Origin: Cryobacterium mannosilyticum
Lineage (GTDB): Bacteria; Actinomycetota; Actinomycetes; Actinomycetales; Microbacteriaceae
DNA length: 64,000 nt
Assembly: GCF_004402705.1 (NCBI RefSeq)
Contig: NZ_SOFM01000040.1
Span: 1-64,000 of the forward strand
Direction: 5' to 3'
Shown here: positions 8,205 to 14,349 of the stretch, in pieces
How positions within the stretch are numbered: the stretch's first letter is position 1
How the letters are laid out: each line of letters opens with the position of its first letter
Program-made: the position numbers and the translations under genes
Notes under the pieces: generated by a model
Seen by the model: the letters and a program-made list of their open reading frames with translations, nothing else
Database searches by the model: none
What the model was told of the DNA's origin: nothing

Positions 8205-9430
8205 CCCAGCCCCGCATCCGTTGCACGCTCGAACCGGTCAGCGGCGATCCCGGTGCCGCCCTGGTCGTGCTCGGCCCCTCGCTGGGCACCACGACAGCGC
8301 TCTGGGACGAGGTGGCCGCGCGGCTCGCCCAGGGTTTCCGGGTGCTCCGCTTCGACCTGCCCGGCCACGGCTTCAGCCCGGCCGCCCGCGACCCGTTCAC
8401 CATCACCGAACTGGCGGATGCCGTGGTCGCCCTGGTCGACTCGGTCGGCGGCGGAGCATTCCACTACGCCGGCATCTCCCTCGGCGGCACGGTCGGGCTC
8501 GAACTCGCGCTCCGCCACCCCGACCGGCTGCTCAGCCTCGCCGTGATCTGCTCCGGCGCCCGGATCGGCACCGCCGACGGCTGGCGGGAACGCGCCGCGC
8601 AGATCCGGGCGAGCGGCACCCCCTCCGTCGTCGCGGGCAGCGCCGACCGCTGGTTCGCCCCCGGCTTCCTCGACCGCGACCCCGCCGCCGGCTCCGCGGC
8701 CCTCGAGAGGCTGCTCGACGTCGACGACGAGTCGTACGCGCTCGCCTGCGAAGCCCTCGCCGGGTTCGACGTCACCGACCGGGTGGCCGGCATCCGCGTG
8801 CCCACCTTGTGCGTCGCCGGCGAACTCGACCAGGTCACCCCGCTCGCACTGCTCGCCGACCTGGCCGCGCGCATCCCCGGCGCCCGCCTCGCCACGGTCG
8901 ACGGCGCCGCCCACCTTCCCTCGCTGGAGCGGCCGGTCGACGTGGCAGCCCTCCTCGCGGCGCACCTCGCCGATCGCGAACCGGCCGAGGCGCCCGCCCG
9001 CACCACCGCCGATGTCTACCGGGCCGGGATGACCGTGCGCACGGCGGTGCTCGGTGAGGCCTACGTCGACGCCGCGACGGCGAAGATCACCCCCGAAACC
9101 GCTGATTTCCAGGATTTCATCACCCGCTACGCCTGGGGCGAGGTCTGGACCAGACCGGGGCTCGACCGGCGCACCCGCAGCTTCCTCACCATCGCCTGCC
9201 TGGTCACCGGCGGCCACGAGCAGGAACTCGCCCTGCATGTGCGGGCCGCCCTGACCAACGGGCTCGGCCGGGCCGAGATCGGCGAGGCGATCCTGCACAC
9301 CGCGATCTACGCCGGGGTGCCGGCCGCGAACTCCGCGCTGGCCGTGGCCAGGGACGTCTTCGAGTTGCTGGACGCCGAGCCGGCCGCCGACCCGGATGCC
9401 GCCTCCCGGGCACCGACCGACCAACCTTGA
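8201..9430 (+). CDS. pcaL: fused 3-oxoadipate enol-lactonase / 4-carboxymuconolactone decarboxylase
   Basis: This is one 409-residue polypeptide carrying PcaD and PcaC activities, as in the PcaL of Streptomyces and Rhodococcus. Residues 1 to about 260 are an alpha/beta hydrolase with nucleophile Ser93 in GISLGG, an acid in AGELDQVTPL and a late His (DGAAHLPSLE). Residues about 290-395 are a carboxymuconolactone decarboxylase domain (RAGMTVRTAVLGEAYVD, TRSFLTIACLVTGGHEQEL, AIYAGVPAANSA). The fused enzymes take carboxymuconolactone to beta-ketoadipate. The start at ATG 8201 overlaps pcaB by 4 bp. A run of decamer repeats follows the stop. Confidence 0.95.
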   Translation: MTQPRIRCTLEPVSGDPGAALVVLGPSLGTTTALWDEVAARLAQGFRVLRFDLPGHGFSPAARDPFTITELADAVVALVDSVGGGAFHYAGISLGGTVGLELALRHPDRLLSLAVICSGARIGTADGWRERAAQIRASGTPSVVAGSADRWFAPGFLDRDPAAGSAALERLLDVDDESYALACEALAGFDVTDRVAGIRVPTLCVAGELDQVTPLALLADLAARIPGARLATVDGAAHLPSLERPVDVAALLAAHLADREPAEAPARTTADVYRAGMTVRTAVLGEAYVDAATAKITPETADFQDFITRYAWGEVWTRPGLDRRTRSFLTIACLVTGGHEQELALHVRAALTNGLGRAEIGEAILHTAIYAGVPAANSALAVARDVFELLDAEPAADPDAASRAPTDQP

Positions 9431-9535
9431 ACGACCTTGAACGCCCCTGAACGACTCTGAACGACTCTGAACGACTCTGAACGACTCTGAACGACCGAAC
9501 CTGAACGACCGAACCTGAACGACCGAACCGACAGT
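9428..9535 (+). repeat. intergenic decamer tandem array between pcaL and pcaI
   Basis: From the pcaL stop onward the sequence is built of a 10-bp unit (ctgaacgact and close variants, about seven copies). It then shifts to a 14-bp unit (ctgaacgaccgaac, about three copies). Each copy contains TGA. Nothing else occupies the 119-bp gap before pcaI except GAAGGA just ahead of the ATG. The unit length is not a multiple of three, unlike the in-gene arrays here. Confidence 0.92.
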
Positions 9536-9549
9536 CGAAGGACGATTCC

Positions 9550-10377
9550 ATGGACAAGAGCTTTTCCTCCGCCGCGGCCGCCGTCGCGGACATCCCCGAC
9601 GGGGCGTCCCTCGCCGTCGGCGGCTTCGGGCTGGTCGGCGTGCCGATCGTGCTGATCCGGGCGCTGCTCGCCCAGGGCACCGCCGACCTCCGGGTCGTCT
9701 CGAACAACTGCGGGGTCGACGGCTGGGGTCTCGGCGAGTTGCTGCGGGAAGGACGGATCAGCCGGGTCATCGCCTCCTACATCGGCGAGAACAAGGACTT
9801 CGCCCGCCGCTACCTCGGCGGCGAGCTGGAGGTCGAACTGACCCCGCAGGGCACCCTGGCCGAACGCCTCCGGGCCGGCGGCAGCGGCATCCCCGCCTTC
9901 TACACAGCCAGCGGCGTCGGCACCATGGTCGCCGAGGGCGGGCTGCCCTGGCGCTACGGCCCGGGCGGCGAGGTCACCGTGAAGTCCCCGCCCAAGGAAA
10001 CCCGGGTCTTCTCCTCGCTCGGCAGTCCGAAGGAATATGTGCTCGAGGAGGCCATCGTCACCGACTACGCGCTCGTGCGCGCCGCCCGCGGCGACCGGCA
10101 CGGAAACCTCGTCTTCGAGAAGTCGGCCCGCAACTTCAACCCGGTCGCCGGGATGGCCGGCCGGATCACCATCGCCGAGGTCGACGAGCTGGTCGAACCC
10201 GGGGAGCTGGACCCCGACGCGATCCACCTCGCCGGGATCTACGTCGACCGCATCGTCGAACTGAGCCCGGACGAGGCCAGGGACCTGCCGATCGAGAAGA
10301 TGACCACCCGGCCGCGGCCGGCTGCCGCGGCATCCGCTGCCCCGGCACCCGCCGGCACCGACCGGAACGAGAACTGA
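9550..10377 (+). CDS. pcaI: 3-oxoadipate CoA-transferase subunit A
   Basis: This family I CoA-transferase alpha subunit activates beta-ketoadipate with succinyl-CoA together with PcaJ. The 275 residues include the glycine-rich GGFGLVGVPIVLIRAL near 25-40 and the conserved SNNCGVDGWGLG and GLPWRYG stretches. The ATG at 9550 follows GAAGGACGATTCC. The last 25 residues are an Ala/Pro-rich extension (RPRPAAAASAAPAPAG) not needed by the fold. It is followed 1 bp later by pcaJ. Confidence 0.94.
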   Translation: MDKSFSSAAAAVADIPDGASLAVGGFGLVGVPIVLIRALLAQGTADLRVVSNNCGVDGWGLGELLREGRISRVIASYIGENKDFARRYLGGELEVELTPQGTLAERLRAGGSGIPAFYTASGVGTMVAEGGLPWRYGPGGEVTVKSPPKETRVFSSLGSPKEYVLEEAIVTDYALVRAARGDRHGNLVFEKSARNFNPVAGMAGRITIAEVDELVEPGELDPDAIHLAGIYVDRIVELSPDEARDLPIEKMTTRPRPAAAASAAPAPAGTDRNEN

Positions 10378-10378
10378 G

Positions 10379-11059
10379 ATGCCGTTGACCCGGAACGAGA
10401 TGGCCGCCCGCGCCGCGCAGGAACTCACCCCCGACAGCTACGTGAACCTCGGGATCGGGCTGCCAACGCTGATCCCCAACTTCCTGCCCGACGGGGTGCA
10501 CGTCATCCTGCACTCGGAGAACGGGGTGCTCGGCGTCGGCCCGTACCCGTGGGAGGGCGAGGAAGACCCCAAGCTGATCAACGCCGGCAAGGAGACCATC
10601 ACGGTCAACCCCGGCGCGAGCTACTTCGACTCCGCCCAGAGTTTCGGCATGATCCGCGGTGGCCTGATCGACGTGGCCGTGCTCGGCGCGATGCAGGTCT
10701 CCGCGGCCGGCGACATCGCCAACTGGGCTGTGCCGGGCAAGATGATCAAGGGGATGGGCGGCGCGATGGACCTCGTGCACGGCGCCGACACCGTGATCGT
10801 GGTGATGGAGCACACCGCGAAGAACGGCGACTTCAAGATCGTCACCGAATGCTCCCTGCCGCTGACCGGCCGGAAGGTCGTCACCCGCATCATCACCGAC
10901 CTCGCCGTGATCGACGTGACTCCGGAGGGTCTCGTGCTGAGCGAGATCGCCCCCGGCCTCACCGTCGCCGACGTGCAGGCCGCCACCGAGGTGCCGCTCC
11001 TCGTGCCGGCGGAACCGGCGACCATCCGCACGATCCTCTCCGAGGACCCGGCCCGATGA
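10379..11059 (+). CDS. pcaJ: 3-oxoadipate CoA-transferase subunit B
   Basis: The 226-residue beta subunit of the CoA-transferase carries the catalytic glutamate Glu47 in the HSENGVLGVGPYP motif, which forms the enzyme-CoA thioester. Other family blocks are YVNLGIGLPTLIPNF, GGLIDVAVLGAMQVS and MVVMEHTAKNG-like sequence. It sits between pcaI (1-bp gap) and pcaF (4-bp overlap). Confidence 0.95.
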   Translation: MPLTRNEMAARAAQELTPDSYVNLGIGLPTLIPNFLPDGVHVILHSENGVLGVGPYPWEGEEDPKLINAGKETITVNPGASYFDSAQSFGMIRGGLIDVAVLGAMQVSAAGDIANWAVPGKMIKGMGGAMDLVHGADTVIVVMEHTAKNGDFKIVTECSLPLTGRKVVTRIITDLAVIDVTPEGLVLSEIAPGLTVADVQAATEVPLLVPAEPATIRTILSEDPAR

Positions 11060-12267
11060 GGCAGGTCGTGATCTGCGAGCCGCTGCGCTCGCCGATCGGC
11101 CGGTTCGGCGGGGTGTTCGCGGCCGTCGCCCCGGCCGACCTCGCCGCGACCGTCATCGCGGCGCTGCTCGCCCGCACCGGCATCGACGGTTCAGTCGTCG
11201 ACGACGTCATCCTCGGCCAGGGCTACCCGACCGCCGAGGCTGCCTCGGTCGCCCGGGTCGCCGCCCTCAACGCCGGACTGCCCGTCACCGTCGGCGGGGT
11301 ACAGGTCGACCGCCGCTGCGGTTCCGGACTGCAGGCCATCCTCGACGCGGCCATGCAGGTGCAGACCGGGATCAGCGACCTCGTCATCGCCGGCGGCGTC
11401 GAATCGATGAGCCAGGCCCCGTTCTACACCGTCGACTCCCGCTTCGGAGTCGGCGGCGGCCCGGGGATCCTGCTGCGCGACGCGCTCAGCCGCGGCCGCG
11501 AGACGGCCGGCGGCCGCAACCACCCGGTGCCCGGCGGCATGATCGAAACCGCCGAGAACCTGCGCCGCGAGTACTCCATCGGTCGCGCCGAACAGGACGA
11601 GCTCGCCCTCAGGTCCCAGCAGCGGGCATCCGCCGCCGTGGCCGACGGCCGCTTCGCCGACGAGATCGTGCCGGTCACCGTGCCCGGCCGCAAGGGCCCG
11701 ACCGTCGTCACCGCCGACGAGACGCCCCGCGCCGACGCCGGCCTCGCCGCCCTCGCCGCACTGCGCCCGATCATGCTCAAAACGGATGCCGACGCCACCG
11801 TGACCGCGGGCAACGCCAGCGGCCAGAACGACGCGGCTGCCGCCTGCATCGTGACCACCCCCGAACGGGCGGCCCAGCTCGGCCTCGTGCCGCTCGTGCG
11901 CCTCGTGACCTGGGCCCGGGCCGGCGTCGAACCGTCCCGGATGGGCATCGGCCCCGTGCCGGCAACCCGGAAGGCGCTCCAGCGGGCCGGCCTGACCCTC
12001 GCCGAGATGGACCTGATCGAACTCAACGAGGCCTTCGCCGCGCAGGTGCTCGCCGTCAGCCGGGAGTGGGCCTTCACCGACGCCGACTGGGACCGCACCA
12101 ACGTGAACGGCTCCGGCATCTCGCTCGGCCACCCCGTCGGCGCGACCGGTGCCCGGATCCTCGCCACCGCCGCCCGGCACCTGCACCGCACCGGCGGCCG
12201 CTACCTGCTCGAGACCATGTGCATCGGCGGCGGCCAGGGCCTCGCCGCGATCTTCGAACGGGTGTAG
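11056..12267 (+). CDS. pcaF: beta-ketoadipyl-CoA thiolase
   Basis: This thiolase splits 3-oxoadipyl-CoA to succinyl-CoA and acetyl-CoA, the last step of the protocatechuate branch. The ATG at 11056 overlaps the pcaJ stop (ATGA), giving 403 residues. The acyl-accepting Cys88 is in DRRCGSGLQ, the catalytic His359 in ISLGHPVGATGAR and Cys389 in TMCIGGGQG, so the full active site is present. It ends the pobA-pca operon; no pcaR or pcaK is visible. Confidence 0.94.
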   Translation: MRQVVICEPLRSPIGRFGGVFAAVAPADLAATVIAALLARTGIDGSVVDDVILGQGYPTAEAASVARVAALNAGLPVTVGGVQVDRRCGSGLQAILDAAMQVQTGISDLVIAGGVESMSQAPFYTVDSRFGVGGGPGILLRDALSRGRETAGGRNHPVPGGMIETAENLRREYSIGRAEQDELALRSQQRASAAVADGRFADEIVPVTVPGRKGPTVVTADETPRADAGLAALAALRPIMLKTDADATVTAGNASGQNDAAAACIVTTPERAAQLGLVPLVRLVTWARAGVEPSRMGIGPVPATRKALQRAGLTLAEMDLIELNEAFAAQVLAVSREWAFTDADWDRTNVNGSGISLGHPVGATGARILATAARHLHRTGGRYLLETMCIGGGQGLAAIFERV

Positions 12268-12309
12268 CGGCGCGGCCGTCCTCCGCCCGCCCGGGCGTAC
12301 TCTGGTCCT

Positions 12310-12768
12310 GTGGATTCAGGACAATCGATCGAACCGGCCCCCGCGGCAGTGCGGATCAACGAGGTCACGGGGGAGCCGCTCGACCTCCCGGCGCATGTGG
12401 CCGCCGTGTCGACCGGCTCGTGCGGGGCCGTGGTCACCTTCATCGGCCAGGTCCGCGACCATGACCCCGACGCGGCCGGCCAGGTCACCGGGCTCGACTA
12501 CAGCGCGCACCCGGATGCCGGGCGCATCCTGGCCGGGATCGCCGACCGGTTCCGCACCGAATTCCCCCAGGTGAACCTCGCGGTCAGTCACCGGATCGGC
12601 CACCTCGACGTCGGCGACCTCGCCCTGGTCGCCGCCGCAGCGAGCGCCCACCGCGGCGTGGCCTTCGAGGCCTGCGAACGCCTGGTCGAGGCCGTCAAGG
12701 CCGAGGTTCCGATCTGGAAGAAGCAGTACGAGGTCGACGGTTCGCACGCCTGGGTCGGACTGGCCTGA
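12310..12768 (+). CDS. moaE: molybdopterin synthase catalytic subunit MoaE
   Basis: This is the large subunit of molybdopterin synthase, which with MoaD (encoded at 33930-34169) adds sulfur to precursor Z. The 152 residues include GAVVTFIGQVRDHD, LDYSAHPDAG, HRIGHLDVGD and the C-terminal VPIWKKQ lysine motif that contacts the MoaD tail. The GTG start is only 5 bases after a TACTCT that could serve as a -10, so the message may be leaderless. It stands apart from the main moa/moe cluster, next to the denitrification genes. Confidence 0.93.
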   Translation: MDSGQSIEPAPAAVRINEVTGEPLDLPAHVAAVSTGSCGAVVTFIGQVRDHDPDAAGQVTGLDYSAHPDAGRILAGIADRFRTEFPQVNLAVSHRIGHLDVGDLALVAAAASAHRGVAFEACERLVEAVKAEVPIWKKQYEVDGSHAWVGLA

Positions 12769-12789
12769 GCGGGCTGCCGGCGCATCCAC

Positions 12790-12818
12790 TTATTAAAAGT
12801 ACGTGTATCCTCTAAAAT
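12790..12818 (+). promoter_or_regulatory. candidate promoter of the nirK operon
   Basis: A locally AT-rich patch in a GC-rich genome contains TTATTA (12790-12795), a 17-bp spacer and TAAAAT (12813-12818). These are good matches to -35 and -10 hexamers and lie 38 bp ahead of the DUF2249 start codon. No other stretch in the moaE-DUF2249 gap resembles a promoter. Confidence 0.5.
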
Positions 12819-12823
12819 AGAGT

Positions 12824-12838
12824 CGTGGCAATGCCACG
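12824..12838 (+). other. 5'-UTR hairpin before the DUF2249 ribosome site
   Basis: CGTGGC (12824-12829) and GCCACG (12833-12838) form a perfect 6-bp stem with a 3-base loop, starting about 6 bases after the proposed -10. The AAGGAGG ribosome site follows at 12844-12850. It may stabilise the 5' end of the transcript or bind a regulator; only the pairing is seen. Confidence 0.45.
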
Positions 12839-12856
12839 CCGATAAGGAGGACCATC

Positions 12857-13183
12857 ATGACCGCCGAGCCGATCACCCTAAGCGACCTGCGCCCCGGACA
12901 CCCGGAAGCCGCCGCCGCACCGGGGCATGACTGCCAGTGCGGCCACGATGACGCCGAGACGATCGTGCTCGACGGCCGCACGATTCCGCACGCGGTGCGC
13001 CACGCGGCCATCTTCGGTGCGCTCGAGGCGATCCAGGTCGGTTTCGCGCTCGACCTGATTGCCCCGCACGACCCGCTGCCGCTGATCGCGCAGTTGGAGA
13101 CGGCCCGCCCGGGCGCTTTCGCCGTGTCCTATGTCGAACGCGGGCCGGAGGCCTGGCAGGTGCGTTTCACCCGCGTCGCCTAG
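12857..13183 (+). CDS. DUF2249 domain protein
   Basis: This 108-residue protein carries a DUF2249 domain: IPHAVRHAAIFGALEAIQ, then LIAPHDPLPLIAQLE with the HDPLPL signature, and a C terminus EAWQVRFTRVA. A short N-terminal part contains HDCQCGHDD, a His/Cys cluster that could bind a metal. DUF2249 proteins are often found beside nitrite and NO reductase genes, and their biochemical role is not settled. AAGGAGG 6 bases upstream fixes the start. It is the first gene of the operon that continues with the NnrS-like and NirK genes (26-bp gap). Confidence 0.85.
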   Translation: MTAEPITLSDLRPGHPEAAAAPGHDCQCGHDDAETIVLDGRTIPHAVRHAAIFGALEAIQVGFALDLIAPHDPLPLIAQLETARPGAFAVSYVERGPEAWQVRFTRVA

Positions 13184-13209
13184 CCGACACCTCTCGACCC
13201 GACACCACA

Positions 13210-14349
13210 GTGACACGCTCCACCCTCGCACCGACGGATGCCGCACGCCCCGCACGCCGGGCAGGCGCGGTCGCTCCGCGGCGCACCGCCGGCCGGCTGG
13301 CCCTGCTGCTGGCCGGCGGGATCGCCCTGCTGGCCGGGCTCGACGGCGCCCTGCTGCTGCTCGGCCTGTCCGCGCCGATCATGAGCGCGCGCCTGGCCGA
13401 TGTGCACGGCCCGCTGATGGTCTTCGGCTTTGTCGGAACGGTCGTGGTGCTCGAGCGGGCCGTCGCCGTGCGGAAGAAATGGGCCTTCCTGGCCCCGGCT
13501 CTGCTCGGCGCGGGAGGGTTGGCCCTGCTCTCGCCGCTGCCGCTTCCGGTCGGCCAGCTCTGCTTCGTCGCCGGCTCGGTCGCGCTGCTGCCGATCTACC
13601 GGGTGATCTGGCGCCGGGCGCCCTCCACCTCCACCGCGGTGCAGGCCCTCGGAGCGATGCTCGGCCTGATGGCCGCCGTGCTCTGGTCGGCCGGGGTTCC
13701 CGTTCCGCACCTGGTCCCGGCGATGACGCTCTACCTCGTGCTCACCATCGCGGGGGAGCGGCTCGAACTGGCCCGGATCTCGCCCTCGGTCGATCAACGC
13801 GCAGAGACCCGGCTGCTCGGGCTGTCCCTCGCGCTGGTGGCCGGCGCCGTGATCGCCCTGTTCTGGCCCCCGATCGGTTACCCGCTGCTCGGGATCGGAA
13901 CGCTGGGCCTCGTCGCCTGGCTGCTCCGGCACGACGTGGCGACCCGGCTCATCCGTTCGCACGGACTGCCCCGGTACATGGCCGCCTGTCTGCTGGCCGG
14001 TTATGGCTGGCTGGTCGTCGCCGGTGGCTGCTGGCTCATTCTCGGCCCGATCGTCTCGGGACCGGCCTACGACGCCGTGCTGCACGCGGTGTTCCTCGGT
14101 TTCGTGATGTCGATGATCATGGCGCACGCCCCGACGATCCTGCCCGCGGTGCTGCGCCGGCCGCTGCCCTACCGCGCGGTGATGTACGCCCCGGCGGCGC
14201 TGCTGCACACGTCCCTCCTGGTCCGCATCATCGGCGATGCCCGCGGCGTGCCCGGGCTGGTGGAGTGGGGCGGCGTGTTCAACATCGTTGCCGTGCTCTC
14301 CTTCGTGCTCGTCGCCGTGGTGTCGGTGCTGCGGGGAGCATCCCGATGA
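13210..14349 (+). CDS. polytopic membrane protein, NnrS-like
   Basis: The 379-residue protein has about 11-12 predicted membrane segments and starts at GTG 13210. Histidines lie inside or at the edges of helices: DVHGPLMVFGFVGT near residue 65, and a late HAVFLGFVMSMIMAHAPTILPAVL stretch. That layout resembles the NnrS family of heme/copper membrane proteins linked to NO metabolism. The resemblance is judged by eye and is weak. It overlaps nirK by 4 bp. The N-terminal membrane half of NirK carries a comparable late SHLLPVVL motif, so the two could be paralogous. It may support electron delivery to, or NO tolerance around, the nitrite reductase. Confidence 0.6.
   Translation: MTRSTLAPTDAARPARRAGAVAPRRTAGRLALLLAGGIALLAGLDGALLLLGLSAPIMSARLADVHGPLMVFGFVGTVVVLERAVAVRKKWAFLAPALLGAGGLALLSPLPLPVGQLCFVAGSVALLPIYRVIWRRAPSTSTAVQALGAMLGLMAAVLWSAGVPVPHLVPAMTLYLVLTIAGERLELARISPSVDQRAETRLLGLSLALVAGAVIALFWPPIGYPLLGIGTLGLVAWLLRHDVATRLIRSHGLPRYMAACLLAGYGWLVVAGGCWLILGPIVSGPAYDAVLHAVFLGFVMSMIMAHAPTILPAVLRRPLPYRAVMYAPAALLHTSLLVRIIGDARGVPGLVEWGGVFNIVAVLSFVLVAVVSVLRGASR

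Noticed and set aside
9428..9535. CRISPR array between pcaL and pcaI
   Set aside because: The units are 10-14 bp and directly adjacent with no unique spacers, and there is no cas gene; this is a simple tandem array. The same holds for 48652-48725.
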